In this document: piece after piece, positions 1-12,429 of the stretch
Position numbering within the stretch: position 1 is the stretch's first letter
How the letters are laid out: each line of letters begins with the position of its first letter
NCBI RefSeq assembly: GCF_006494775.1
Contig: NZ_CP041146.1
Span: 5,884,501 to 5,948,500, forward strand
Direction: 5' to 3'
DNA from: Nocardioides humi
GTDB lineage: Bacteria > Actinomycetota > Actinomycetes > Propionibacteriales > Nocardioidaceae
Length of the DNA stretch: 64,000 nucleotides
Translations under genes and position numbers: made by a program
Notes under the pieces: generated by a model
Databases searched by the model: none
What the model saw: the letters and a program-made list of their open reading frames with translations, nothing else
What the model was told of the DNA's origin: nothing

Positions 1-1
1 G

Positions 2-240
2 GAGTACGAGCTGGAGGTGATGCGCGACAAGGCCGACAACGTCGTCATCATCTGCTCCATCGAGAACTTCGACCCGATGGGCGTCCACACCGGCGACTCG
101 ATCACCGTCGCGCCGGCGATGACGCTGACCGACCGGGAGTACCAGCACCTGCGCGATCTCGCCATCGGCATCATCCGCGAGGTCGGCGTCGACACCGGCG
201 GCTGCAACATCCAGTACGCCGTGAACCCGCCGACGGCCGG

Positions 241-244
<4 letters not shown>
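2..244 (+). CDS. carB: Carbamoyl-phosphate synthase large subunit, upstream fragment (cut by window edge and frameshift)
   Basis: This is the part of CarB that lies before a frameshift. It is open from the window edge and reads [34 protein letters not shown] and [11 protein letters not shown], all typical of the first ATP-grasp domain. The frame then reaches a stop at 242-244. In other CarB proteins this segment continues [15 protein letters not shown], which is encoded in the next frame from 232 onwards. Inserting one G at about 229 (CCGCC to CCGGCC) restores the reading frame. The true start lies upstream of the window. CarB uses glutamine-derived ammonia, bicarbonate and two ATP to make carbamoyl phosphate for pyrimidine and arginine synthesis. 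Confidence 0.9.
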
Positions 245-2646
<2,402 letters not shown>

Positions 2647-2649
2647 ACA

Positions 2650-2700
2650 CCCCACAAAGTTCTTCTCCTCCGCTTCGCTCCCCCGAACAACTTTGCGGGG
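2650..2700. repeat. Hairpin between carB and pyrD
   Basis: The arms CCCCACAAAGTT (2650-2661) and AACTTTGCGGGG (2689-2700) pair over 11 of 12 positions around a 27-nt loop. The hairpin fills almost the whole carB-pyrD gap and is followed by only 7 nt before the pyrD ATG. There is no T-tract. It could attenuate or stabilise the pyr mRNA, or be a small dispersed palindrome: the arm motif AGTTCTT ... AACAACTT also occurs in the larger element at 36983-37156. Confidence 0.6.
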
Positions 2701-2707
2701 ACCCCGT

Positions 2708-3772
2708 ATGAGCCTCTACGACAGGGTCTTCGACCACGTCCTGGTCCGGATGGACGCGGAGCGGGCCCATCACCTGACGTACGACGCCCTGCGCGCCGGC
2801 GGGCCGGTGCTCTCCCGTCTGCCCGTCACCGGCGGTGCGCCGGTGCGCGCGATGGGACTCACCTTCCCCAACCGGCTCGGGCTGGCGCCGGGCTTCGACA
2901 AGAACGCCCGGGTCTACGACCGGATGGGCGCCTTCGGGTTCGGTCACGTCGAGATCGGCACCGTCACGGCGCTGGCCCAGCCCGGCAACCCGCGGCCGCG
3001 GCTGTTCCGGCTGCCCGAGGACCGGGCGATCGTCAACCGGATGGGCTTCAACAACGACGGCGCGCCCGCCGTCGCCGCCCGCCTCGGTCGCAAGCACGCG
3101 CAGAACCGTCGGGGACGAGGCGACCGCAACCACCAAACCCAACCCCGTTTGATCCTTGGCATAAACATCGGCAAGTCCAAGGTCGTGCCGGACGACGACC
3201 AGGCGGCGGTCGAGGCGGACTACGAGACCTCCGCCCGGCTGCTCGCCCCGCACGCCGACTACCTCGTGGTCAACGTGAGCTCGCCCAACACCCCCGGCCT
3301 GCGCAACCTCCAGGCGGTGGAGAGGCTGGCGCCGCTGCTGCGGCAGGTGCGTCGTACCGCCGACGAGGTCACGGTCGCGACCGTCCCGCTGCTGGTGAAG
3401 ATCGCGCCCGACCTCTCCGACGACGACGTGCTCGCCGTCGCCGACATGGCGCTCGACCTCGGCCTGGCCGGGATCATCGCCACCAACACCACCATCTCCC
3501 GCGAGGGCCTGCGCACCCCAGCGGCGAAGGTCACGGAGATCGGCGCGGGCGGGCTGTCCGGCGCCCCGCTCACCGAGCGCTCCACGGAGGTGCTCCGGCT
3601 GCTCCGGGGCCGGGTCGGCCCGGACCTCACCCTGATCGGCGTCGGCGGCATCAGCACGCCCGAGCAGGCCTGCGAGCGGGTCGCCGCCGGAGCCGACCTG
3701 GTGCAGGCCTACAGCGGGCTGATCTACGGTGGCCCGATGTGGCCGCGCCAGATCCTCCAGGGGTTGTCATGA
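2708..3772 (+). CDS. pyrD: Dihydroorotate dehydrogenase (quinone), class 2
   Basis: PyrD oxidises dihydroorotate to orotate with FMN and the quinone pool at the membrane, the fourth step of UMP synthesis. The 354-residue product matches class 2 enzymes: an amphipathic N-terminus ([22 protein letters not shown]), [46 protein letters not shown] (catalytic Ser region), [18 protein letters not shown] and GVGGIS. The ATG at 2708 is chosen because the family starts here; 2693 would only add five residues. The stop overlaps the next ATG (ATGA). An odd stretch at about 3095-3165 encodes [21 protein letters not shown] with codons rare elsewhere in the window (CAA, TTG, CTT, ATA). Confidence 0.95.
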   Translation: MSLYDRVFDHVLVRMDAERAHHLTYDALRAGGPVLSRLPVTGGAPVRAMGLTFPNRLGLAPGFDKNARVYDRMGAFGFGHVEIGTVTALAQPGNPRPRLFRLPEDRAIVNRMGFNNDGAPAVAARLGRKHAQNRRGRGDRNHQTQPRLILGINIGKSKVVPDDDQAAVEADYETSARLLAPHADYLVVNVSSPNTPGLRNLQAVERLAPLLRQVRRTADEVTVATVPLLVKIAPDLSDDDVLAVADMALDLGLAGIIATNTTISREGLRTPAAKVTEIGAGGLSGAPLTERSTEVLRLLRGRVGPDLTLIGVGGISTPEQACERVAAGADLVQAYSGLIYGGPMWPRQILQGLS

Positions 3773-4926
3773 GCTTCGGGGACTACCAGATCGAGCTCTA
3801 CCTCGGCGCCCTCGGCGGAGTGCTCCCCGCACACCCGTTCGACTACGCCGAGCTCGAGCGCAACGCCCTCGCCGCGCTGCCGCCGGAGCTGCGCACGTAC
3901 GTCGCCGGGGGCGCCGGCGACGAGGCGACCCAGCGGGCCAATGTGGCGGCGTTCGAGCGGTACGCGCTGATCCCGCGGATGCTGCGCGCCTCCGCCGAGC
4001 GCGACCTCTCGGTCGAGCTGTTCGGCCGGACGCTGGCGAGCCCGCTGCTGCTGGCGCCGATCGGCGTGGTCGGCCTCTGCACGCCCGACCAGCACGGCGA
4101 CGTCCATGCCGCCGAGGTGGCCGCCGCGACCGGCGTACCCCTCATCGGATCGACGCTGATGAGCGACCCGCTCGAGGACGTGGCCGCGGCGGCGGGAGAC
4201 GCCGGGAAGTGGTTCCAGCTCTACACGCCCAAGAGCCGCGACCTGGCCGCGAGCCTGGTGCGGCGCGCCGAGGCGGCCGGCTACGAGGCGATCGTGATCA
4301 CCCTCGACACGTGGGTGCCCGGGTGGCGACCGCGCGACCTGGCCAGCGGCAACTTCCCGCAGCTGCGCGGCAAGGCACTGGCCAACTACACCTCCGACCC
4401 GGTCTTCCAGGAGATGACCGGGCCGGACCCCGACCCCGGCACCGTCGTGATGACCTGGGTCGGCACCTTCGGCCACCCGGTGACCTGGGAGGACCTGCCC
4501 TGGCTGCGGTCCCTGACCGAGCTGCCGATCGTGCTCAAGGGCATCTGCCATCCCGACGACGCGCGCCGTGCGCTCGACGAGGGCGCCGACGGCATCTACT
4601 GCTCCAACCACGGCGGCCGGCAGGCCAACGGCGGGGGAGCGGCGCTCGACTGGCTGCCCGATGTCGTGACCGCGGTCGACGGCCGCGCCCCGGTCGTCTT
4701 CGACTCCGGCGTGCGCACCGGCGCCGACGTCGTCAAGGCGCTCGCCCTCGGCGCGGACGCCGTCGCGATCGGCCGCCCCTACGCCTACGCCCTCGCCCTA
4801 GGCGGCGTCCCCGGCGCGGTCCACCAGGTCCGCGCGCTGCAGGCCGAGGCCGACCTGGTCATGGCCGTCGACGGCTATCCCACCCGCGCCGACCTCGGCC
4901 CCGACGCACTGCGGAGGCTCCCATGA
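3769..4926 (+). CDS. FMN-dependent alpha-hydroxy-acid oxidase (lactate 2-monooxygenase-like)
   Basis: This 385-residue protein belongs to the L-lactate/glycolate oxidase family of TIM-barrel flavoenzymes, which oxidise L-2-hydroxy acids to 2-oxo acids. Visible family signatures are [53 protein letters not shown] (active-site His and Arg), and [35 protein letters not shown]. The long N-terminal region and overall form are closest to mycobacterial lactate 2-monooxygenase or related lldD2-type proteins. It overlaps pyrD (ATGA, 3769-3772) and pyrF (ATGA, 4923-4926), so it should be co-translated with pyrimidine genes. The substrate cannot be told from sequence, and why it sits inside the pyr operon is not obvious. 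Confidence 0.85.
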   Translation: MSFGDYQIELYLGALGGVLPAHPFDYAELERNALAALPPELRTYVAGGAGDEATQRANVAAFERYALIPRMLRASAERDLSVELFGRTLASPLLLAPIGVVGLCTPDQHGDVHAAEVAAATGVPLIGSTLMSDPLEDVAAAAGDAGKWFQLYTPKSRDLAASLVRRAEAAGYEAIVITLDTWVPGWRPRDLASGNFPQLRGKALANYTSDPVFQEMTGPDPDPGTVVMTWVGTFGHPVTWEDLPWLRSLTELPIVLKGICHPDDARRALDEGADGIYCSNHGGRQANGGGAALDWLPDVVTAVDGRAPVVFDSGVRTGADVVKALALGADAVAIGRPYAYALALGGVPGAVHQVRALQAEADLVMAVDGYPTRADLGPDALRRLP

Positions 4927-5747
4927 CGTTCGGCGCCCGTGTCTTCTCGGCGATCGCGGACCGCGGTCCCTTCTGCGTCGGTATCGACCCGCACGGCGCG
5001 CTGCTGCGGGCCTGGGGGTACGACGACGACGTCGCCGGGCTGGAGCGGTTCGCGCTCGGCGCGGTCGAGGCGGTGGCGCCGTACTGCGGCGTCGTGAAGC
5101 CGCAGTCCGCCTTCTACGAGCGCTTCGGCAGCCGTGGGGTGGCCGTGCTGGAGCGGGTGATCGCCTCGTCGCGGGAGGCGGGCGCGCTGGTCCTGCTCGA
5201 CGTCAAGCGCGGCGACATCGGCTCCACCTCGCAGGCCTACGCGGACGCGTACCTCGACCCCGCGTCCCCGCTCGCCTGCGACGCCGTCACTGTCAGCCCC
5301 TATCTCGGCTTCGGCTCGCTCACGCCCTTCGTCGACACCGCCCGCAAGCACGACGCCGGCCTGTTCGTGCTGGTCGCTACCTCCAACAAGGAGGGCCCCG
5401 AGGTGCAGGAGGCCGTCGCCGGCGGCCGCAGCGTCTCCGGCACCATGCTCGACCACCTGCGCCGGCTCAACGCCGACGCCGTCCCGCTCGGCTCCTTCGG
5501 CGCCGTCGTCGGCGCGACCCTCGAGGACGACCGGGGCCTGGACCTCGCGTTCAACGGCCCGATCCTCGCCCCCGGGTACGGCGAGCAGGGCGGCACCACC
5601 GCCGACCTCCGCCGGATCTTCGGGGCCGGCGCCGGCAACGTGCTGGCGAGCTCCTCCCGCGGCGTCCTGCGGCTGGGCCCCGACCCGGTGGCGATGCGCG
5701 ACGCGGTGCGGCGGGCCAACGACGAGCTGCGCGGCCTCCAGGGCTGA
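4923..5747 (+). CDS. pyrF: Orotidine 5'-phosphate decarboxylase
   Basis: PyrF decarboxylates OMP to UMP, the last step of de novo pyrimidine synthesis. The 274-residue product is the longer actinobacterial type of OMP decarboxylase. It shows CVGIDPH near the N-terminus, [11 protein letters not shown], the catalytic [21 protein letters not shown] (Asp-x-Lys-x-x-Asp), [18 protein letters not shown] and [11 protein letters not shown] in the phosphate-binding region. The ATG at 4923 overlaps the stop of the upstream flavoenzyme. A GTG-started membrane-anchored protein follows 3 nt after its stop and probably belongs to the same transcript. Confidence 0.95.
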   Translation: MTFGARVFSAIADRGPFCVGIDPHGALLRAWGYDDDVAGLERFALGAVEAVAPYCGVVKPQSAFYERFGSRGVAVLERVIASSREAGALVLLDVKRGDIGSTSQAYADAYLDPASPLACDAVTVSPYLGFGSLTPFVDTARKHDAGLFVLVATSNKEGPEVQEAVAGGRSVSGTMLDHLRRLNADAVPLGSFGAVVGATLEDDRGLDLAFNGPILAPGYGEQGGTTADLRRIFGAGAGNVLASSSRGVLRLGPDPVAMRDAVRRANDELRGLQG

Positions 5748-5750
5748 GGC

Positions 5751-6218
5751 GTGGTCCGGCGCAACCTCCCGCTGCTGGTGGGCCTGGTCGCCGCGGTGCT
5801 GGTCATCGGGCTCGTCGTGCTGTGGGAGACCCGCGACGACGACCCGTTCGCCGGGTACTGCGACGCCGTCGCCGACCACCGCGAGGACATCGGCGCCGCG
5901 CTCTCCGCCGGCCCGCAGACCGGCCTGCTCCGGGCGCTGCCGAGCTTCGAGGAGCTCGCCGACGAGGCGCCCGACGACATCCGCGCCGACTGGACGCTGG
6001 TGATCGAGCGGATCACCGCGCTGAAGGACGCCCTCGACGCCGCGGACGTCGACCCGTCGGCGTACGACGTCGAGAGCCCGCCCGCCGACGTGCCCGAGGA
6101 CGACCGGAAGGCGATCGAGACCGCCGCGGTCCGGCTCGGCTCCCAGGAGACCAGGACCGCGCTCGCCCACGTCGATCAGCAGGCCCGTGACGTCTGCAAG
6201 ACGCCGCTGAGCCTGTAG
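5751..6218 (+). CDS. Membrane-anchored or secreted protein of unknown function
   Basis: The 155-residue product has one hydrophobic N-terminal segment (NLPLLVGLVAAVLVIGLVVLW) followed by an acidic soluble domain. That domain has two cysteines (FAGYCDAVADH and DVCKTPLSL) that could form a disulfide outside the cell. The pattern DPFAGYCDAVADHREDIGAAL...LPSFEELADEAPDDIRADW recurs in small actinobacterial secreted proteins, but no function is known to me. The GTG start at 5751 is 4 nt from the pyrF stop, which suggests translational coupling to the pyr operon. Confidence 0.75.
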   Translation: MVRRNLPLLVGLVAAVLVIGLVVLWETRDDDPFAGYCDAVADHREDIGAALSAGPQTGLLRALPSFEELADEAPDDIRADWTLVIERITALKDALDAADVDPSAYDVESPPADVPEDDRKAIETAAVRLGSQETRTALAHVDQQARDVCKTPLSL

Positions 6219-6249
6219 CGGCCAGCGGGGCCGCATTGCCGAGCCCGCG

Positions 6250-6279
6250 TTGCCGAGGTCGAACGCCTGTGGCTAGATT
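6250..6279 (+). promoter_or_regulatory. Predicted sigma-70-type promoter for mihF
   Basis: TTGCCG (6250-6255) and TAGATT (6274-6279) are 18 nt apart, a near-consensus vegetative promoter. Transcription would begin about 6286, leaving a leader of about 50 nt before the mihF GTG at 6334. It lies in the longest gap between pyrF and gmk, so it probably drives mihF-gmk-rpoZ-coaBC. Confidence 0.55.
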
Positions 6280-6333
6280 GACCGGCGGCGGCATCTCCGC
6301 CCGCTCCGACGCTGACCGAAGGACTCCTCACCC

Positions 6334-6654
6334 GTGGCCCTGCCTCCTCTGACCCCCGAACAGCGCCAGGCCGCCCTCGAGAAGGCAGCGGCGGCCCGCC
6401 GGGAGCGAGCGGAGGTCAAGAACCGGCTCAAGAACTCCGGCGCATCCATCAGCGAGGTGCTCCAGCAGGGCCAGGTCAACGAGGTCATCGGGAAGATGAA
6501 GGTGCTCGACCTCCTGCAGTCGGTGCCCGGTCTCGGCAAGGTGCGCGCGCGCCAGGTCATGGAGCGCCTCGGCATCGCCGAGTCGCGCCGGGTCCGCGGG
6601 CTCGGCGCCAAGCAGGTCGCCGCGCTCGAGCGCGAGTTCCCCGCCGAGGCATGA
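6334..6654 (+). CDS. mihF: Integration host factor, actinobacterial type
   Basis: This is the small nucleoid-associated protein of actinobacteria (mIHF/sIHF), unrelated in sequence to enterobacterial IHF. The 106-residue protein has a basic N-terminal helix ([23 protein letters not shown]) and a helix-two turns-helix fold with the conserved [34 protein letters not shown]-binding region. In mycobacteria and Streptomyces it is placed immediately upstream of gmk, as here (7-nt gap), which supports the call. The GTG start at 6334 gives the usual family length. It acts in chromosome compaction and recombination. Confidence 0.95.
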   Translation: MALPPLTPEQRQAALEKAAAARRERAEVKNRLKNSGASISEVLQQGQVNEVIGKMKVLDLLQSVPGLGKVRARQVMERLGIAESRRVRGLGAKQVAALEREFPAEA

Positions 6655-6661
6655 CGGCGCC

Positions 6662-7228
6662 GTGAGCGCGAGGCTCTTCGTCCTCGCCGGACCCACCGCG
6701 GTCGGCAAGGGCACGGTGGCCGCTGCCGTCCGCGAGCAGCACCCCGAGATCTACCTGTCGGTGTCCGCCACGACCCGCCCGCCGCGCCCCGGCGAGGTCG
6801 ACGGTGTTCACTACCACTTCGTCTCCGCCGAGGAGTTCGACCGGCTGGTCGCCGAGGGCCAGATGCTCGAGTGGGCCGTCGTCCACGGCGTGCACCGCTA
6901 CGGCACCCCGCGCGGCCCCGTCGACCAGGCGCTCGCGGCCGACCGGCCCGCGCTGCTCGAGATCGACCTCCAAGGCGCCCGCCAGGTCCGGGAGTCGATG
7001 CCGGAGGCGGTCTTCGTCTTCCTCAAGCCCCCGTCGTGGGAGGAGCTGGTACGCCGGCTGGTCGGCCGCGGCACGGAGACCGAGGAGGAGCGGGAGCGCC
7101 GGCTCGCCACCGCCCGACACGAGCTGGCCGCCGAGGCGGAGTTCGACGTCACCATCGTGAACCGCGAAGTTCATGCTGCGGTCGAGGAGTTGGTATCGTT
7201 GATGGTTGATTCCGTCCACCATCAGTGA
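6662..7228 (+). CDS. gmk: Guanylate kinase
   Basis: Gmk phosphorylates GMP to GDP using ATP. The 188-residue protein has a P-loop ([10 protein letters not shown]), the GMP-binding region [23 protein letters not shown] and Y-G-T-P around residue 80, the [13 protein letters not shown] strand and the lid Arg pair in [12 protein letters not shown]. It starts with GTG 7 nt after mihF. Its stop overlaps a GTG that precedes rpoZ. The order mihF-gmk-rpoZ-coaBC-metK-priA is typical of actinobacterial genomes. Confidence 0.95.
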   Translation: MSARLFVLAGPTAVGKGTVAAAVREQHPEIYLSVSATTRPPRPGEVDGVHYHFVSAEEFDRLVAEGQMLEWAVVHGVHRYGTPRGPVDQALAADRPALLEIDLQGARQVRESMPEAVFVFLKPPSWEELVRRLVGRGTETEEERERRLATARHELAAEAEFDVTIVNREVHAAVEELVSLMVDSVHHQ

Positions 7229-7236
7229 GGACCTCT

Positions 7237-7563
7237 GTGTCTGCCCCGAACATCGCCGCCGAGGGTGTCACCAACCCTCCCATCGACGACCTGCTGTCCA
7301 AGACCGACAGCAAGTACAAGCTGGTGCTCTACAGCGCCAAGCGCGCGCGGCAGATCAACGCCTACTACTCCCAACTCGGCGAGGGCCTGCTCGAGTACGT
7401 CGGTCCGCTCGTCGAGACCCACGTCCAGGAGAAGCCGCTCTCGATCGCGCTGCGCGAGATCAACGAGGACCTGCTGACCTGCGAGGACATCGACCCGGCC
7501 GAGCTCGCCGCCGAGCAGGCCGCTGCTGCCGTCGCCGAGGCCCCGGCCGCCGACGCCGAGTGA
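7237..7563 (+). CDS. rpoZ: RNA polymerase omega subunit
   Basis: Omega folds around the beta' C-terminus and helps RNA polymerase assembly. The 108-residue product has the actinobacterial omega signature [38 protein letters not shown] and [13 protein letters not shown]. The tail is Ala/Glu-rich and poorly conserved. The GTG at 7237 is preferred over the in-frame GTG at 7225, because family members start with [14 protein letters not shown] sequence and GTGAGG at 7225-7230 can serve as a ribosome-binding site. Confidence 0.93.
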   Translation: MSAPNIAAEGVTNPPIDDLLSKTDSKYKLVLYSAKRARQINAYYSQLGEGLLEYVGPLVETHVQEKPLSIALREINEDLLTCEDIDPAELAAEQAAAAVAEAPAADAE

Positions 7564-7573
7564 TCTGACGCCC

Positions 7574-8821
7574 GTGTCGCGGCCCGAGTCCCGGCCCCGG
7601 GTGGTGCTCGGCGTCTCCGGCGGCATCGCGGCCTACAAGGCCTGCGAGCTGCTGCGGCGGCTCACCGAGTCCGGGCACGACGTGACCGTCGTCCCGACCG
7701 CGGCGGCGCTGGAGTTCGTCGGCGCGCCCACCTGGGCGGCGCTGTCGGGCAAGCCGGTGTCCGCCGAGGTGTGGGACGGCGTCCACGAGGTGCCGCACGT
7801 GCGCCTCGGGCAGACCGCCGACCTGGTCGTGGTCGCGCCGGCGACGGCCGACCTGCTGGCCAAGGCCGCCCACGGGCTCGCCGACGACCTGCTCACCAAC
7901 ACCCTGCTCACCGCGCGCTGCCCGGTCGTACTGGCCCCCGCCATGCACACCGAGATGTGGGAGCACCCGGCGACCACGGCCAACGTGGCCACGCTGCGGT
8001 CCCGAGGCGTGCTGGTGATCGAGCCCGCCGAGGGCCGGCTGACGGGCGCCGACACCGGCAAGGGCCGGCTGCCCGACCCCGCGGAGATCTTCGAGGTCGC
8101 CCGCGACGTGCTCGCCCGCTCCCGGGCCGGCGCGAGCGCGGCCGGGACGGTTCACGACCTCGCCGGTCGCCACGTCGTGGTCTCCGCCGGCGGCACCCGC
8201 GAGCGCCTCGACCCGGTCCGCTTCCTCGGCAACCGGTCGTCGGGCCGCCAGGGCTACGCCCTCGCCCGCGCCGCCGTCGCCCGCGGCGCCGAGGTGACCC
8301 TGATCGCCGCCAACGTCGACCTGCCCGACCCGGCCGGCGTCAAGGTGGTCCGGGTGGAGTCGACGGCCGACCTGCGCGACGCCGTCCTGTCCGCCACGGC
8401 CGGCGCCGACGCGGTCGTGATGGCCGCGGCTCCGGCCGACTTCCGCCCGACGGAGCTGTCGGACGTGAAGATCAAGAAGGCCGACGACGGGTCGGCCCCG
8501 TCGATCACGCTGCAACAGAATCCCGACATCCTCAAGGAGATCTCGACCCACCGGGCCCGCGCGGAGGCCGTGATCGTCGGGTTCGCCGCCGAGACCGGCG
8601 ACGCCACCGGCAGCGTGCTCGACCTCGCCCGCGCCAAGCTCGCCCGGAAGGGCTGCGACCTGCTCGTCGTCAACGACGTGAGCGGGGGAGCGGTCTTCGG
8701 GAGCACCGACAACGAGGCGGTGATCCTGGGTGCCGACGGCTCCGTCGTCGACGTACCCCACGGCACGAAGTCGGCCCTGTCCCACCTCATCTGGGACCAG
8801 GTCGTCGCCAGACTTTCCTGA
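7574..8821 (+). CDS. coaBC: Bifunctional phosphopantothenoylcysteine decarboxylase/phosphopantothenate-cysteine ligase
   Basis: CoaBC carries out two consecutive steps of coenzyme A synthesis: CTP-dependent joining of cysteine to 4'-phosphopantothenate, then decarboxylation. The N-terminal CoaC flavoprotein half shows GVSGGIAAYKACELLRRL, VAPATADLLAKAAHG and PAMHTEMWEHP. The C-terminal CoaB half begins at about residue 195 with HVVVSAGGTRERLDPVRFLGNRSSGRQGYALA and has VVMAAAPADFRP, VGFAAETGD and VVNDVSGG. The 415-residue length is normal. It begins 10 nt after rpoZ with GTG and is likely co-transcribed with mihF-gmk-rpoZ. Confidence 0.95.
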   Translation: MSRPESRPRVVLGVSGGIAAYKACELLRRLTESGHDVTVVPTAAALEFVGAPTWAALSGKPVSAEVWDGVHEVPHVRLGQTADLVVVAPATADLLAKAAHGLADDLLTNTLLTARCPVVLAPAMHTEMWEHPATTANVATLRSRGVLVIEPAEGRLTGADTGKGRLPDPAEIFEVARDVLARSRAGASAAGTVHDLAGRHVVVSAGGTRERLDPVRFLGNRSSGRQGYALARAAVARGAEVTLIAANVDLPDPAGVKVVRVESTADLRDAVLSATAGADAVVMAAAPADFRPTELSDVKIKKADDGSAPSITLQQNPDILKEISTHRARAEAVIVGFAAETGDATGSVLDLARAKLARKGCDLLVVNDVSGGAVFGSTDNEAVILGADGSVVDVPHGTKSALSHLIWDQVVARLS

Positions 8822-8851
8822 GACGTCCGGGCATCACCCCGGCGCATCCGT

Positions 8852-8881
8852 ATCGTTGGACCACAGATCGTTGCACCACAG
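8852..8881 (+). repeat. Tandem 15-bp repeat upstream of metK
   Basis: ATCGTTGGACCACAG (8852-8866) is followed directly by ATCGTTGCACCACAG (8867-8881), 14 of 15 positions identical. It sits in the 93-nt coaBC-metK gap, 33 nt before the metK ATG. It could be a pair of regulator sites or part of the metK leader. It does not look like a SAM riboswitch. Confidence 0.6.
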
Positions 8882-8914
8882 CACATCCGCCCCCTACCAG
8901 GAGTTCCCACCACC

Positions 8915-10114
<1,200 letters not shown>

Positions 10115-10154
10115 TCCCACGCCGACCCGGCTCATCCTGACCCGGGTTCCGCGC

Positions 10155-10202
10155 CGACCCGGCGCATCCTTACCTCGAGCGAGGTGAGGATGCGCCGGGT
10201 CG
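10155..10202 (+). terminator. Intrinsic terminator after metK
   Basis: A 23-bp stem with one G-T pair (10155-10177 with 10180-10202, beginning CGACCCGGCGCATCC) and a 2-nt loop is followed by AGGCGTTTT. It lies 41 nt after the metK stop. Partial copies of its arm (GGCGCATCC and GACCCGG) are found at 8841-8849, 10125-10145 and 10223-10234, so the region around metK is seeded with related short sequences. Confidence 0.8.
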
Positions 10203-10269
10203 AGGCGTTTTGGGGGTCAGTTTGCGCCGGGTCGGGGATGGGTCGGGGCGCGCTGGTAGAACTTCCGCC

Positions 10270-12398
10270 ATGACCCCCACCCCCGACGAGCCGGCGCTGG
10301 AGCTGCCCGGCCTCGTCCGGGACCGGGCGGCGGAGGGGCGGGCCAAGGCGGCCGCCACCCGGGCCCGGAAGGTCGCCGAGGCCGAGGTCGCCGCGGTGGA
10401 CCCGGTGGCGCGGGTCGTCCTCGACCTGCCGCTGGCCCACCTCGACCGGGTCTTCGACTATGCCGTGCCCGTGGCGATGGCCGACGGCGCCGTGCCCGGC
10501 ACCCGGGTCAAGGTCCGCTTCGGCGGGCAGGACGTCGACGGCTTCGTCGTGGGCCGGGCCGCCGCCTCCGACCACGACGGCCGGCTGACGCCGCTGCGGC
10601 GGCTGGTGAGCGCCGAGCCGGTGCTCAGTCCCGCGGTGGCGACACTGTGCGAGCGGGTCGCGGCGCGGTACGCCGGCGTGAGCGCCGACGTCCGCCGGCT
10701 CGCCGTCCCGCCCCGGCACGCCACCACCGAGAAGGAGCCGACGCGTCCTGAGCCCCTCCTGGCGTACGACGCCGGCGACGCCGAGCGCGCCTGGGCCGCC
10801 TATCCCGCGGCGGCCCCCTTCCTCGGCCACCTGCGCAGCGGGCACCCGCCGCGCGCGGTCTGGTCCGCGGGACCGGGCGAGGACTGGCCCGCCCTCCTCG
10901 CCCACCTCGCCGCCACCGCCCTGGCCGCCGGGCGGGGACTGTGGTCTGCCTGCCCGACCACCGCGACGTGGCGCGCCTCGACGCCGCCCTGACCGACGTG
11001 CTGGGCGAGGGCCACCACGTCGCACTGCACGCCGACCGGTCCTCTGGGCCGAGCGAGTCTCTGGCGCAGGTCGGGCAGCAAGCTGCCGGCGACGCCTCCC
11101 GCCTCGCTGCCGGCCGGGGGTCCGGTCCCGCGGCCCGCTACCGCGAGTTCCTCGCCGTCAGCCGGGGGGAGCGGCGGATCGTGGTCGGCACCCGCTCCGC
11201 GGCCTTCGCGCCGGTCCGCGACCTCGGCCTCGTGGTGGTGTGGGACGACGGCGACGACCTGCACGCGGAGCCCCGGGCGCCGTACCCCCACGTCCGCGAG
11301 GTGTTGCTGCTGCGCGCCGAGCAGGAGCGGACGGCGGCCCTGGTGGGCGGCTTCGCGCGGACGGTCGAGGCGCAGCACCTGCTCCACACCGGCTGGGCGC
11401 GGGAGATCGCGCTGCCGCGCGCGACCGTGCGCGAGCGCGCGCTGATCGGCGTCAGCGGCGCCTCCGACGTCGCTCTCGACCGCGACCCCAGCGCGGGGGG
11501 CGCCCGGGTGCCGCGCGAGGCCCACGAGGCCCTGCGCTGGGGGCTGGAGCGCGGCCCGGTGCTGGTGCAGACGCCGCGATCGGGCTACGCCCTGCGGCTG
11601 GCCTGCGAGCGCTGCCGCACCCCGGCCCGCTGCCGCGCCTGCGCCGGCCCGCTGGAGCTGACGGGGCCCACGACGCCGCCGCGGTGTCGCTGGTGCGCGA
11701 CCGAGGCGCCGGGTTGGGCGTGCGACGAGTGCGGCGGCACCGGCCTGCGCGCCCCGGTCGTCGGGGACGCCCGCACCGCCGACGAGCTCGGCCGCAGCTT
11801 CCCGAAGGTCCCGGTCGTGTCCTCCTCCGGCGACCAGGTCCGGGCGCGGGTCGGGCCCGAGCCGCGGATCGTGGTCGCCACCCCCGGCGCGGAGCCGGTC
11901 GCCGCGGAGGGGTACGCCGTCGTGGTGCTCCTCGACACCTGGTGGGCGCTCGGCCGCGACAGCATGCGCGCCCCGGAGGAGGCGCTGCGCCGGTGGTGCA
12001 ATGCGGTCGGTCTGCTCGGGCCCGGCGGGCGCGCCCTCGCGGTGGGCGACCCGGCCGTCCCGGCGCTGCAGGCACTGGTGCGCTGGGACCCGGCCGGGTT
12101 CGCCGTACGCGAGGCCGAGGAGCGGCGCGAGGCCCGGCTGCCGCCCGCGGCCCGGCTCGCGACCGTGACCGGCCCCCCGGGCGCCCTCGACGACCTCCGG
12201 GCCCTGCTGGCGCTGCCCGACGCCGCCGAGGTGCTCGGCCCGGTTCCGACCCGCGACCCCGACGTCGAGCGCCTGGTGCTCCGCGTGCCCCGCGCCCAAG
12301 GGGTCGAGCTGGCCCGGGCGCTGGGGGAGGCGCAGCGACTGCGCTCGGCCCGCAAGCTGGAGCCGGTCCGGATCCAGGTCGACCCATGGGAACTGTGA
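10270..12398 (+). CDS. priA: Primosomal protein N' (PriA), actinobacterial form without Walker A; frameshifted
   Basis: PriA restarts stalled replication forks. The N-terminal DNA-binding domain (LDRVFDYAVPVAMADGAVPGTRVKVRFGGQDVDGFVV) reads from the ATG at 10270 to about 10940. The rest reads one frame over from VCLPDHRDVARLDAAL. One G added at about 10940 (CTGTGG to CTGGTGG) rejoins them into about 709 residues. The zinc-binding cysteines are present (CERC, CRAC, CRWC, CDEC around residues 460-505). Where helicases have GxTGSGKTE, this protein has WSAGPGEDW. Loss of the ATP-binding motif is typical of actinobacterial PriA, which is probably not an active helicase. A TAGAAC -10-like hexamer 7 nt before the ATG suggests a leaderless start. 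Confidence 0.88.
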
Positions 12399-12429
12399 GC
12401 CGCCGGGAGCCGCTCGATAGGGTGACGCG

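Noticed and set aside
6218..6234. A terminator after the small membrane protein
   Set aside because: Only a 6-bp stem (GCGGCC/GGCCGC) and no T-tract; too weak to claim in DNA of this composition.
8822..8914. A SAM riboswitch before metK
   Set aside because: The gap is 93 nt with no multi-helix junction or known SAM aptamer motif; only a 15-bp tandem repeat is seen.
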